Assembly (NCBI GenBank): GCA_027922465.2
Contig: BQMF02000418.1
Coordinates: 186,001 to 250,000, forward strand
Source of the DNA: Turritopsis dohrnii
Lineage: Eukaryota; Cnidaria; Hydrozoa; Anthoathecata; Oceaniidae
Reading direction: 5' to 3'
Length of the DNA stretch: 64,000 nucleotides
This document shows positions 12,419 to 25,100 of the stretch, piece by piece. Position 1 is the stretch's first letter, and each line of letters starts with the position of its first letter. The notes under the pieces are model-generated. The model searched no databases and had not been told where the DNA came from. It saw nothing but the letters and a program-made list of their open reading frames with translations. The position numbers were made by a program, and so were the translations under genes.

Positions 12419-13807
12419 ACACCTCACTAGAATTTTTCTGTCATATGATTTTATAGCCTGTTAAGTTTGGCTACGTTTTAATGAGTTGATGCTTGGTAAA
12501 TAATAAGCGTGTCAACACAGTTTGCTGATGATACTAAAAAAAAATTTGAAACCAGCAAAAATGTTTTGAAACCTCTTTGTGAAGTAATCATTCTCATCCG
12601 TTTGAAAAAATTTCAGGACCAGATTTGTTCAAGTCAGTCGTTTCTCTATCTTTTTATGATAAATTCATTATCGCACCACCATTTCATTCACTAGTGGAAA
12701 AAGAGCCCCAGGTGGCGTAAATTGGGATGAGGATTTTTGAGGATCTTTGAACCTCCAAGGAACCGGAGAACATTGCTTGCAACGCCGAATATTTAAGTTG
12801 TCTTGTAGGAGTGTAAGTTCAAAGGGTATGTTTGCACTTCTAGTAAAGGTCGAGATACTAGGAAAATACTGTATGTAACAAAGGTGACAACATACACTTG
12901 ATCGTTTCAAGTAAATAAGTTGTCATTACATGGGGGTCTTTCCGTAATAATTGTTTTTTTTTCCGCCCGCCGCCTGGCAACTAGGCAGTTGAGTTACTAC
13001 CGCCGGAGATCCGCATATTAATTGCTCTAACTTGCCTGGAGGCCAGTGTGTAACTTCAAGGAACTATACAATGCGTTGAGAATTTTTTTGTTAACCTTTG
13101 GCTGTCAATCATCTGATGATTTGAACTCACTTTTATGTAAGAGGAAAATGTTGCACTCGCATCACAGTCTTCTTCAGGTTTCCCTACACTACACAATTAA
13201 GTTCCCCGAAAATGTCTTCCCGCGAAACTTTCTTCCCTTAAGCTATATATATTGTGCAATTTAAATTGAAAAATGGTGATTTGGGACCTTATTTTAAACC
13301 CCAAATTCGGTATAAAAGCTACCGATTTGTCAAACCTATCCCCAAAATTCTGAAAACATACACCCTAAAGTTACAAAAAAATCCACACAATCCTTATTCG
13401 CAAGTGGTGAGTCGAATTTTCGTATCAGCCCATTGTGTCTATTTCTCAATTTCGATTTTTTGCAAGATTTTTGACCTTCTAACAAAGATAACTATTGATA
13501 GAGAGCTTTCAATCTGAACTTTTGAAGACAGTTTCTTTGCTATGTTCCAGATGTTTTGAATGAAACAGTCTTACATATTATCGAGTTGGAATTTCATATT
13601 TGAATGAGAATGTGCCACCCTTTCACTTTTTTTCTATTTTCAAGTTTGATTTGAGGGCAAACCGGGTTGCAACAGTTATCTTAGAAAAATATCTGATACG
13701 CTCAAAACATTCGTAAACTATCCAGGAAGACTCCCTCAAAATATGAAAAGATTTGCATGTATCAATAAGGAGATATTTTTGTTAAAAGATACCCCTTTTT
13801 ATGGTCC
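12419..13807. other. Gene-free AT-rich spacer
   Basis: No coding exons, RNA genes or paired inverted repeats recognised. The short frames here have no motif or splice support. Confidence 0.5.
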
Positions 13808-14101
13808 AAAATTCCCCAATTACACCAGGGCGCAAAGCGCATGCATTGTAATTGAGATGAAAATGAATTGGGGTGAAAAAAGTCAAGTATTCGAAAATGA
13901 AACTTTATTCTTTGTAGAAAACCAGAGTTACAAGTCAACGTTGGCCTCGACCACGAGAGCATTACGAAAATTGCCTAAAATGATAAATGAAAAGTAAATA
14001 ATTAGTATCAACGTGCACATCACTCGAAATTAGAGCTGGGAGGAGGGCGGGAAATTCACTAATAAACCACGCTTTGCGCCCTGGTGTAATTGGGGAATTT
14101 T
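13808..14101. mobile_element. MITE with 32-bp inverted repeats beside the DIRS-like element
   Basis: Arms 13808-13839 and 14070-14101 are inverted copies around CCCAATTACACCAGGGCGCA. Length is 294 bp with no coding potential. It ends only a few bases before the terminal repeat of the DIRS-like element. Confidence 0.75.
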
Positions 14102-14104
14102 ATT

Positions 14105-16320
14105 TCATAAAATCTCCGTTCGGTTTAATAGTGAATTTGCTAACTCTATTTCGCAGAGCACTAGCATCCAGACCTTCATTTTCCGTATTTTTTAGCTGTG
14201 CTTAAATCAGTACTAGTGTCTCCATTGTAAAATTTTTGAAAAGTAGATTCTGATTTCCACCTGCCCCGAATCAGTATGTCTTTGAGGGACAACCCCTGTG
14301 AACCTGCCCTAGAACTGGAAGCAGATCTTAGAGAATCAGCCTTAAAAGTTCCAGTGTCAATAACTGAGGATTTCATCACAGTTAATATCCATCTGGCAAC
14401 TGTGGCATTCGAAACTTTATCATGAGGATTAATGAAGCTTAAGAACAGCTCAGTTTGTCCTGTTACTCTCTATGACTTGGTACGGCTTAAGTAATCGGTC
14501 AATGTTTGGTAAATGCAAATTGCATTGTCGGATGGAAATTTAGGAAAAAATCAGTCTAGATAGAGTTTTCCCTTGTTTCCAGGTTTTGAACAACTTATGT
14601 AAATCGAACTCATAGCAATCTTCAGACTTGGTCATGAATCGGATGTCCAACATGTTGATTTCTGAAACTCTAGAAGCTGCTGATAAGCCAACAAGCACTG
14701 CTGTTTTAATTGTTAAGTCTTTATTAGAAAGTTTGTCATGAGGGAACCAAGTTCTCAAAGTTGATAAAACTTGATCTACATTCCATAAGAATGTGTACCT
14801 AGGTTGAGGTGGTCTTAAGCTAAAGGCACCCTTAAGTAAAGATATGACCCTGGGATGTTTTCTTATAGAAAATCCATCAACTGGTGAATAAAAAGCAGAT
14901 ATTTCCGATCTGTAACAATTAATCGTTCTATAAGCTAGACCTTGATTAAACAGTTCACTTAAAGAATTAAGTATGTCACTCAAAGGTCCCTGAAATGGAT
15001 TAATTTCCCTTTTACAACACCAGCTGATCCACTTTCCCCAGGACGATTTGTAATTTGATAACGAGCCTGGTCTTCTGGCATTTGCAATGAGTTGGGAAGC
15101 TTGCTGTGAAATTCCCTCTGAAGAAAGAGCTTTCCCGAAACTTTCCTTGCCACTAAACGCATTGAATTGTTAACGGATGTTTCAAGCCTTCTGGATTCCG
15201 CAAAAGATCCTTTGGAGGTTGGGGAAGTAACAGAGGTTTGTTGATTGACATTTGAAGAGCGGTAGGATACCAAGTTGAATTATTAAAGTTGCCTGTTCCA
15301 CTTGAACTTTTTTCAGCACCCGACCTATCAGAGAGAATGGAGGGAAAGCATGTGGATAGAGATTGAACCAGTTCTGTTGAAAAGCATCCGTTGCTTGAGT
15401 CTGAGGGTCTGGTTTCCATGACATGAAGCGGGGAGTCTGGTGAAAAAGTCGAGATGGAAAGAGATCCATATCGGGAACCCCGAATATTTTGCATATCATT
15501 TTAAAAGCCTTGGGAAGAAGTAACCATTCGCTTGAATCGTTGACATGCCTGGATTCCCAGTCTGCTATTACATTCTGGACCCCTGGGAGGTATTCTGCAG
15601 TAATTGTGATCTGATAAGATGTTAGATAATCCCATATTCCCACCCCCCATTTTCAATAGGTAGGTTATTGCTGTTATATTGTCCCCTTGCAGATGTATAG
15701 ATAGCCCTTTCTTGAACTTGGTGAAAGTCATTATTGCGAACTTGATTACAATCAATTCCAAGACATTTATGTGCAGCTCTTTTTCCTGTAGTGACCAGCA
15801 CCCCCAAATTCCAAATTGAAATTGAAATTCCTCTTCGGAGAGGAGATCCAGAGCATTTGTGTAATTTTGAATTGAGATATCTGATCTTACCTCTTTGAAA
15901 GTTGTTTCCTCCTCGACTACTATAACCACCAAAGTATCACAAGCGTCACTTCGGGCTGGAATACCAGAAGATTCCGATTCATATCAATTTCACTGACTTT
16001 CGACACGATACAATCAGGGGAAGCCATTATTAACCAAACCGAGTCAAGTGCGTCAGCAAGACATGAAAAACCAGTAAAATGTTTTTCAAGTATTTATGGT
16101 AAACATCACACTAGTGTTTGAGGTATCGATTGATTGCTGGACTTATAATCGTGTTGACAAGATAATTACAGATTAAAATATTTTCTTACCACGAAAATAA
16201 AAATGATGTCCTGTTTGTTTTGCAAGTAAAGTTAGAAGAGGAAAATGAAGGTCTGGGTGCTAGTGTTCTGCGAAATAGAGTTAGCAAATTCACTATTAAA
16301 CCGAACGGAGATTTTATGAA
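14105..16320 (-). mobile_element. Degenerate DIRS-like tyrosine-recombinase retroelement
   Basis: Inverted termini of about 80 bp (14105-14184 and 16240-16320, nearly identical) enclose minus-strand remnants in DIRS order. First is an RNase H-like part (15932-15622: HINVLELIVIKFA, LQGDNITAITYLLKMGG). Next is its continuation (15643-15182: AEYLPGVQNVIADWESR, ATDAFQQNW, FPPFSLIGRVL). Then comes a tyrosine recombinase (14983-14540: AASRVSEINMLD; 14379-14176: RGRWKSESTFQKFY). Frames shift between pieces, and gag and the catalytic reverse transcriptase are missing. In the recombinase, the HxxR position reads DSLR, so a catalytic histidine appears lost, while the nucleophile tyrosine in FQKFY remains. 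The inverted termini fit DIRS rather than LTR elements. Confidence 0.85.
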
Positions 16321-16877
16321 TTAAAATTTATTAATTACACACGTTGTTATACACGTTAATTATAATTTACTAGTGACGTCATAGGAATTTCCCTGAAAAA
16401 ATGCATTTCTGTATGTTTTCATGTTAGTTACTAAACTTTAACAGCATTTTATGAAATTTCAATTTTTTTGACAAAAATTGTTTTTCCCTGCTACCAACAA
16501 GCTGGAAGTCCCTTTGGCGGCCAAACCCCCGGAAAAATTTCGTTATTTCGTTATTATTGCTAAGGAAACAATACCTATGAAATCGGGCTGCAAACTGAAC
16601 AATTTTGATCAAGATCCACAATGAAATCACGGTGGGAACTATTCAGAAATTACATCACAGTAGTACTCAACTCGCTTTCAAAGCACAGGGATGTTTCAAA
16701 AAATTGGATTCAAAAATATTATCGCAGTTTTTGAAGGAAATTATCCAATCAAGTTTTATAATTTTTTTATATCCTGTAACAAAGTTCTACCGAGAAACGG
16801 AATAATATAACGAAAACCAAAAGAAACGCATAAATACAGAAGTGAGCAAAGTTAAATAAAATCAAATATACGAAACC

Positions 16878-17201
16878 CTAACAAAATCTAATGATGTCAG
16901 TTTTGTCTATCTTTATTCCAAGATGGACATACAGCAACGCTAAACCATTTAGTCTGTCCTCTGTCATAGTTGAACCTGAATAGCTTTTTAGTCGCCTCAT
17001 GGCAGAAAAAAACCTCCCACATTCGTTGATGACGACGAGGTCATCGTATGTGGCAAGAATTCTTAATTTCAATATTGTAAAAAACACCATCAACACGAGT
17101 AAATGTTTTAAGGTGGTTTCAAGAGAGTCATGGGTTGATTCTGTGTCCTTTTCCTGCATCTTAACCCAAAACATTTCCCATACCTCCATAATTCCCCTCA
17201 C
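16878..17201 (-). pseudogene. hAT transposase C-terminal dimerisation fragment
   Basis: The minus-strand frame ends with CGRFFSAMRRLKSY, STMTEDRLNGLALLYVH and a short tail. This matches the conserved hAT dimerisation motif (S/RxFSxLRRLKxxxRSTMxxxRLxGLxLL.H). No upstream catalytic domain follows in frame, so it is a 5'-truncated fragment. Its first residues (MRGIMEVWEMFW) may be unrelated. Confidence 0.75.
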
Positions 17202-17365
17202 TGAGGAGGAAGAAGGGTGTCATTCTTGGAGAGAAAGTGGCGGGGCGGTGGTGCAATAGGGAAAGGTTAGCAAAATTCGTGTAATTTTACATCGATCTCA
17301 CTATTGGAAAAACGAAACTTTCCTCTAACTTTCCTCTTGTTGGTCCTCTTATTCCTACTACTGCA

Positions 17366-17868
17366 GGGTTCGTACAGTCAGGGAAAGTCAAGATGAAAAT
17401 TGGCGTTTTTAATTAAGTCAGGGAATGTCAGGGAAGCTTAAAAGAAATATGTATAATATGCTTTATATATATATTTGTTTACTCATCATTAGCTAGAATG
17501 AATAAATAAAAAAGTATTTTCAAGATAGTTGTAGCTGGCTTCTAGATAAAACATTTGTAATTTGATTGCAACGTGCTCCGCACACTGTTTTGTCAGTATA
17601 GACCACTCAACTGCCTGTCAGGCAGGGCATTGTAACATCTAGTAGTCAGATTATATACTGTTGGTTGTGTGTTTCTGATCCTGCTTTTTTGGTCCCAATT
17701 GGTTTGAAATTAGATGAAATTCATTTTGTTTATTTTCGAGTATTGCATTTGCTATGATTGCTTCAAGAGTTGTCAGCCTAAAGTCAGGGGATTTTTGTCA
17801 GGGAAAATAGTATATATACTTTCCTGGCAGGTCAGGAAATTTCTTTAGGTTAAGGGCTGTACGAACCT
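17366..17868. mobile_element. MITE with GGGTTCGTAC termini, word GTCAGGGAA
   Basis: Left end AGGGTTCGTACAGTCAGGGA and right end inverted (CTGTACGAACCTT). GTCAGGGA or close variants repeat at least six times inside, all near the ends. No coding potential. Confidence 0.7.
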
Positions 17869-18597
17869 TATCCTAAGAAGAGGGAGTGTGGTAATCAAAG
17901 TTTTGGTGGGAGCCAAATATTTGATATGTATTTCACTATTTTTTTCACTCGGAATCATCAGTCATGAGGGCACGATCCTTCTTTTTCTCTTTCTTCTGCT
18001 TTTGGTTGTTTGGGAATACTCTCACTCAAAGCCCACGATTAAACTTCCCCTCTACATTTTTTGTAACATTATATATATACATGATTTTTCTTACCTTTGT
18101 GAATTATATCTGTTTAATTAATGGAAGAAGGATGCTTTTTTGTTGTTGTTTTTGCACTGCTCTTCTTTATACAAGAAATTAACACTTAATAATTTGCTTG
18201 TACTGTAACCCCTGCAGTTACTTTCATTGAAAAAATAAAGTTACTTTCATTGATAAGGATTTCATTGATGTCACAGCCGCATCACCAAACAAATTAGATC
18301 TAAATTTTTTGTTATCCTATTACCGGTGTTGGAGAAAATGTCTAGTTTTCGAGATATATATATATATCCTCGAAATGTCACGTTCATTTGGAGATGCAAT
18401 GCAATGGTTCTAGGAAGAATACTTGTTTTCTAACTAAAATTTGAATATGTATATAGTTTTTTGTAAGTTTGCAAAACGTATTTATTTCCAAGTGATAGTT
18501 CTGTCAATTTCAAATGTTTGTAAAGTGTTTTCAATTTCTAAGTGGCAATGGAGTTGGTGGCTTTTTGTATGAAAAACATAAGTAAGGGGTCGTAATA

Positions 18598-19089
18598 CAC
18601 ACTTTTTTTATAAGAACAATTTTATAAGAACACGAGCCTCAGATTTGCCCAAAAAATAAGAACAAAATAAGAACAAGGTGAGGCTCAAATCAATGTTTCA
18701 AAAATTAAGAACATCTTAAGCCTGAATTTTCTTGTAAAATAAGAACAACTCATGATGCGAATTCTCTCACTGGCAAATGGTTTAGAAGTTTATTGCTTTT
18801 TCACCTTCAATAAAAAATGTGCAAAATATAAATGATGGTGCGACTTGTGGCCTGCTCACTCATTATTGGTTCATTACCGAACAGCAACCATACTTTTGAC
18901 CAGTTAATTTTAAAAAAGTTTTTATTTTTATTTTACTGGAAGTGCCATAGAACAAAACGAGGCTGAAATTTGAAACTGTGTTCTTAAAGCTAAGAACAAA
19001 ATAAGAAAAATTCAGGCTGAGAAAGCCTCATAAAATAAGAACAGCCAGCCTCAGGTCAGATTTTACTGGTTCTTATAAAAAAAAGTGTG
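18598..19089. mobile_element. TA-flanked CAC element, word TAAGAACA
   Basis: Begins CACACTTTTTTTATAAGAAC, ends with the inverted AAAAAAGTGTG, and has TA on both sides (18596-18597, 19090-19091). TAAGAACA recurs about nine times in alternation with AGCCTCA/GAGGCT. Same architecture as 9,716 and 46,584 with a one-base-shorter word. It lies upstream of ATG12, about 380 bp before its coding exon. Confidence 0.75.
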
Positions 19090-19469
19090 TAAATGGAAAT
19101 GGGTATGCAAATTTTTGGAAAATTCAAAATGCATTTATATATCTGTTACATTATATCTGTTACTGCAATCTTTTCATAGATAGTAAATTAGTTTTATAAC
19201 ATTATATATAACATTATATACTGAACGTTATAACATTGATGATCAAAATATGTAACTTCACGATAAAAATGTTGTAAATGTAGTAGTGTTCTATGGTTTA
19301 TCATGATGACTTTTACAGTTGCATTATTATCTTTTTAGAAACATTTTAACTAACATACCTCCTTTTATATTATGTTCTTTCAAAAACTCTGCTAAGTTTT
19401 CTCTTACCACTCAAATGAAAGTCGGAACAGTATCCACTAAAATTTTGTTCTTTCTTTCAGCGTATTAAC

Positions 19470-19958
19470 ATGAATAACGAAAGCAATATCCAGATCACAG
19501 GATCCACAAATTCTGATTACATACCTCGATGTTCAAATGATACTGACAATGAATCCAAAGTTTCAGCAAACCTGGACACAGGTTGCAAACAAGATAACGC
19601 AGAGATAACACAAAATCAAAATGTTGATAAGGAAGAAAATCTCGAAAAAGAGAAAGAAAAAGAGTCACCTAAAAAACAGACTGAGCAAAAAACGAAAATT
19701 GATGTTCTTTTGAAAGCGGCTGGTGATGCACCAATCATGAAAAAGAAAAAATGGAATGTTGATGCCAATAAGCCAATTGCCTATCTAACAGAATTTATAC
19801 GAAAGTATATAAAGTGTGAACCTTCGGAATCATTGTTTCTATATGTAAACCAAACATTTGTGCCACCACCAGATCAAATTCTAAGCAACTTGTTTGAGTG
19901 CTTTGGAACAGATGGCAAACTCGTTTTACACTATTGTAAGTCGCAGGCCTGGGGATGA
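19470..19958 (+). CDS. ATG12: ATG12, ubiquitin-like autophagy conjugation protein
   Basis: ATG12 is joined through its C-terminal glycine to ATG5 by ATG7 and ATG10; the conjugate with ATG16 promotes ATG8 lipidation on phagophores. The 162-residue frame has a low-complexity, Lys/Glu-rich N-terminus (to about residue 72). The ubiquitin-like APG12 domain follows: [57 protein letters not shown], ending precisely at the conjugating Gly followed by TGA. Animal ATG12 is usually about 140 residues, so the N-terminal extension is slightly long. A good acceptor (TTTCTTTCAG) ends at about 19,460, nine bases before the chosen ATG, so an upstream, probably noncoding, exon is likely. The whole domain is in one exon and looks intact. 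Confidence 0.95.
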   Translation: MNNESNIQITGSTNSDYIPRCSNDTDNESKVSANLDTGCKQDNAEITQNQNVDKEENLEKEKEKESPKKQTEQKTKIDVLLKAAGDAPIMKKKKWNVDANKPIAYLTEFIRKYIKCEPSESLFLYVNQTFVPPPDQILSNLFECFGTDGKLVLHYCKSQAWG

Positions 19959-20254
19959 GGAAGTTGTCATCCATGTTACACCAAGAACCTAATTAGGTAT
20001 TGGGGCTCAAGAATCTTCTGAATTGATTTTGTTTATTTGAGATCGGCTGACTGCTCTTGTATGTATGTGGATATGGACATTCTTGTTTCTATGTCCAACA
20101 TGTTTATAAGAAGTTTATTTTAGAGGCTCTATGAGGCTTAGTGAACTGTTCTATGAAATTGTATATTTTTTGTAATATTATTCCTTTATACATTTCAATA
20201 GGAAAAGCACAATTGAAGATTGAGGAAATGAAAACTGAATACTGTCTAGTAGTC

Positions 20255-20260
20255 AATAAA
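20255..20260 (+). terminator. Candidate ATG12 poly(A) signal
   Basis: AATAAA about 300 bp after the ATG12 stop codon. Another AATAAA-like site follows near 20,524. Position only; no transcript evidence. Confidence 0.4.
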
Positions 20261-20557
20261 AAAGAGAACTGTAATGCATAGCTCATTTTTAGCATGATAA
20301 TCCTCATTTTTCTTACAAACACTATCCTCATAAAAAAGGAACCATATGATTGTTATTGATTTAACACAAAGATCTTGTTATACTTAATGGTTTTTTAAAG
20401 TAAAAGTTTAGAATTTCAGTAAATTGTTGTAATGTTCATGATAAAAATTCTTTGTTTTCTACTATGTTCATGTTGATTCTCAATAATGGTGGATTTATTG
20501 AGGAACATAAAAATAACACTTGGTAAATAAACAGTACTATCAGTGAATCCTTCGCAT

Positions 20558-20670
20558 CATACATTAGGAACGAAACTTTCGGCGGTCCCTTTTTTGTATT
20601 TCGGACGGAAAATCTTACTAAACTTTGTCCGAAAGTTTTTCCTGCCGAAACTTTTCGTTGTTAATGTATG
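20558..20670. mobile_element. 113-bp palindromic MITE
   Basis: Ends CATACATTAGGAACGAAACT and inverted CGTTGTTAATGTATG. The interior repeats GAAACTTTCGGC in both orientations, making it nearly fully palindromic. Confidence 0.7.
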
Positions 20671-20787
20671 CTACATGGTGGATCAGCGAGTCTCCTTCGC
20701 CTTATGGCACATAAGATCTGACTTCGTTATGCTGCGATATCCATCTAGAAAGATTTTGTGATTTTAAGTTGTTTGTTTGTTTGGTGA

Positions 20788-20942
20788 CAGGGACTGCGGA
20801 GCAAAATTTTGTTTGTGGAGGGGCTGCCTATTAGGGCTAAGAAAATTTTGCGAAATTTATTGGACTAGAATGGCGAAAACTTATGCAAAATCAAAAATTA
20901 CCATTTGCCATTAACCTTAGTCACCCTGCTCCGTGGTCCCTG
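20788..20942. mobile_element. 155-bp MITE with 5-bp target duplication
   Basis: Termini CAGGGACTGCGGAGCA and inverted TGCTCCGTGGTCCCTG. GGTGA is duplicated exactly outside (20783-20787, 20943-20947). CAGGG ends plus a 5-bp duplication match the nested element at 1735-4743. Confidence 0.85.
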
Positions 20943-21256
20943 GGTGATGCTTATTAAACTGGCTGTACTGCATGAAGTCGTTAAAAACACCTAATGCTTC
21001 TCAACGTTAAGCATTTTCTACTTATTAGACTGGATATTTTCCAAAACGTCTGAAGTTTTCACTCATGAAATTTCGATAAACCCGATTTTAGCTTCTGTTC
21101 CTCGTTAATAATTGAAATGTAAATCCACACACAACCAGAGGTAACCGAACAGATCATCGCTTGTTTGGTGATGAGCAGACGAACAACTGCGAAAATACAA
21201 TGTGGTCCGCTCATGAGCTTTTCCAGTCATTCGCTATATACAGTTCGTCTTATGCG

Positions 21257-21495
21257 GGATTTCCACTTATGCATTTTGACACGCGTATCGTATGAAATGC
21301 TAACATTTGATTGTATAGACTGGTTGATCTTCATACATGTCGGTACGACAAGAGAAAAGTTAAAATGAATTTAACTTTTTCAATGCAGTACGCGGATCAA
21401 ACTGTTTTAATCACAAGAATAATTATCTTAAGAACACCAATCAATGATTCGTGGTACATGCTGATACGCGTAGTAACATTCGTAAGTGGAAATCC
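21257..21495. mobile_element. Short inverted-repeat element
   Basis: GGATTTCCACTTA at the left and its inverse at the right, with a second paired block ACGCGTATC further in. 239 bp, noncoding. The rest of 20,943-22,146 shows nothing else I can name. Confidence 0.6.
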
Positions 21496-22146
21496 TGTTT
21501 CATTTGACTTCATCTCTACATCATAGTAGAAAAAACTTGTTATATTTGTTGGGCCGTTGAACGTTATTTTACTAAAGGTTTAATAGACTCAAACTGTCTT
21601 ATGAAACAACTGCCGGCGAAATGCTCAGATGGACAACAATAGAAAAGAAATCTACAGATATATAGATGTAATGGAGGCCTTTTCCATTCTTTGTTGTTTT
21701 AGAATAGTAAATAGTAAAAGTAGTTAGATGAGTTTTTCCACTTGCAGCCATTGTATTGGTTTTTGAATGGCGTTGGTGTACACAACTATAGCATGTGAAT
21801 ATTCAATTCCAGGTAGGTTGTTTTTAAACCCTTTTCCCTGTAATAAAATTTAGATTTTTACAACAGATTTCATTATTATGACTTGTTTGTAAACGTGTCT
21901 GTGTTGATTAAGGAATATGTAGTTGATTGCGAATATCACTACTAGTGAAAAAGGAGGGTTTGCTTGCAAAAAAATACAAAAGAAAGTCTTCAGTGAGAAT
22001 CCCCATTTTTTACACTCGTATTATGAATAACTTAGATTATTTGTTTTTATGGTGACTTCGTGCATTCTTATTAAAGTTTCTTCGTTCAATAAGCAGCCAG
22101 TTTTCAAAGTAGTTTCACATTTACAGTATCACATGGTCTTTTCTTC

Positions 22147-25100
22147 TCAGGCAGTTGTTTCTTCTTGCGACGTTGATGCATTGCGATCTGTTACAGAGTC
22201 ATTCTTCTCCATGTCATAGCTTTTACTCATAGAAATTCTTCGTTTTACTAACTGTTTTCTCATGTTAGTTAGATCTTGTCGAACCTGCGATAAATAAATC
22301 AAAAAATACATTATAAATTTTCATGAAAAACAACTAAGGCACACGTCTATAACGACAAATTTTGCAAAGTAATTGAGTAAGCATAATTGAGGATAACATT
22401 AATTGAACGAAAATACTTAGAAATTCATTAACTTAACCCGACGACCTGTAATTGTTAGTTGTGTTTTCTACCAGTTCCAGAGTGTTACTAAGTGCAGTTG
22501 TTGTAGGAAGAACAAACATGATTTTTAAATTAGCTGTTGAAAACGAAACTATATATAATTGGATGAATAGCAAAAGTATCGTCGTGGACGAAAAAGCAGG
22601 TTGAAGAAAGAAATCAGAATCAAATTTTGTAGTTTAAAAATTATCAGACCAGACTTTTTAACTTCAATAGATAGAGAAACAATAAAATAACTTGGTGTGG
22701 AAACCTTTAGAACTGCCCGACCTTAAGAAGCCTTTTAAGAGAAAGCAGTAAAACTATTTGAAGAGTGAGATCTCTAATCTATATACTATTTATATACTCT
22801 CACAAAAGCATGATTTTGACCTTTCGATACACTTAGACAACAAATTGTGTTGATGAATCTTCAACCCCTATGTTTCTTCAGCTCTTTCATGATTTCTGTG
22901 TTATCACTATATATATTGTACAATTGAAAAAAAAATTGAAAAAAACATCAAGTGCAGCCCACGAAATTCAAAGAAATTCAGAACGGCATGGTCTTAAATG
23001 GGATCGGCATTGCGGCACAATAGATTTTTTTTTTCAATTAATAAGTGAAAATTTACTCTATTTTGACTAAACGCAGCAACCATTCGCAAGACGCTGTCTA
23101 CATAAAGCGCGGCACTCAAATTTGTTTCACTTCTTCATATCATTGAGCAAGTACAGAAATATTGACCTATCAGAAACATTTTCACTGGGGAACATCGTGT
23201 CTGCAATTGAGTAGACACCGGTCGTTAGTCAAGATAAATCATATCTTAAAGGGAGCTGGAAACTAAGATACTTTTTAATTTCATTGAATAACACGAAAAC
23301 GAGTCCTGCTGGTACCACTTATGTTTTCATATTCTTTCGTTAGGTGAACTACTCAATTCGTACAACGAAAAAAATTTCAAAATTACCTTAGCAACGCTGG
23401 CCGTTCTCCCTAGCAACAACAAAGAGGAAAGTGATATCGAGCGCTAGCGCGATCTCGCGCTTCATAATGGCAAGACTGAGTCGCACGCCTAAACTACAAA
23501 ATAACCCTTTTGCGCGTGCGATTAATCACACAACTGGTAATGTTTTTTATTGACAAGACTGAAAACCCTTGCGCAATGATTTCTTCGAAATTCATTTCGT
23601 TTTTATTACTTCACAATCAAAGTCAGAAAAATTCCTTAAGAATGAAACTACAAAGAAATATAGAAATGCTGTGAATGTCAGCAAATCAAAGAAAAAACAA
23701 AATGTCGGAAGAAATGTTAGTCTGGGCCGGCATGAGGCTGCCGAAGCTATGGTTACCTTGGTCGGTTTTTAGGTCGGCTTTGCCGAATGCCGACCTGAAT
23801 TTTGTGGGCTGTATTATAGTACCATTATTACCTGTGGATCCAGAAAACTGTGAAACAACACCAGAAGGAAAGTCTGAAATCAATGAGTCATAAGAAGGTT
23901 TTCAGGAATGATGAAACATACTTTGTGATTTATCTTATAGTTAGTTTATCTATATCAGCCTATATAAGTCCTTACCGTCAGTCCATTAGCTGTAACATAG
24001 ATATATCCTAAATACACAGGTTCGTATTCGATAAACAAACCAATCAGATACGACAAACCAAGTAAAGGAACCAATGAAACAAATGCTTTAGTCGATGGTC
24101 TATGTAAAATAAATGCAATATCTTCAAAGTTTTGTTAGCTCAGCTTAGTAGCATATATCAGAGTTTTATGCCACAAGCAATTTGATGAAAGCATAAAGCT
24201 AATAATCTACTGCTACTTTAATCGGATTAATCTTTGTGAGATTAATTTTCGCGATTTTTTGGTCTTTTTCGCGAAAGTTTGTATCGCGAAAACACGTAAA
24301 ATGGTTGGGTCGCGAAAATTAGTCCACACAAAATTTCTCAAAGTACCCGTTCGCGGAAGTAAATCCATTTTTTTTCCTTGTTTAATTTCTTTTTGTTCGT
24401 TAATTGGATCAAGAAATGACAAAATAAACACAAGTTAATTGAATATTTTCCCTTAAAGGCTTGTGTTCACTGCAGGTATTTTTGACCTATCGCGAAATAA
24501 AATCGCAAAATAACTTCGGGACTTTTTGGTGGACACAAAATCTGACCTATTTTTTTGTGATATGGAATGAAAAATTTTCATTCCATATCGCGCTATTTTT
24601 TTGCGAAAAAACCTAAATAATTTCAGGTCAAAGAATACCGACAGCGTGCTTCATTAAATCTATTGTTTTACGTAGTTTTTGAAAAATATCATTTTTTGAA
24701 AAGCAATTTGTATACTGATGTAGAGTGAAGTTTTTTTGAAAAATGGGTAGAAATAAACTGGATCTGATCTGGCTGACATTTTTACGTCCCATTCGGAAAG
24801 AAAATGATAAGGAGATTTGACTTTCACCCGATGCCAAAAACCTGAGAGTCAGCGCAAGTCTTTCGGACGAAGTTATTGCTTTCCGAAAATTGGTGTCCTT
24901 TTTTACAATGCTTGGTTCTACAAGGCTTAGAAGATGCTCAAATCTTTCAAGAGACATGCGCAGAAATGTATGGAAAATATGTAATTTGTGTATATTCATG
25001 TATTGGTGAAGACTCAATAAAAAAACATATAAAATTGTCTACCTGAAATATGACTCTATGTCATGCAGTCGAAGAGATTTTAACAGAGTTGAGTAAGCAC

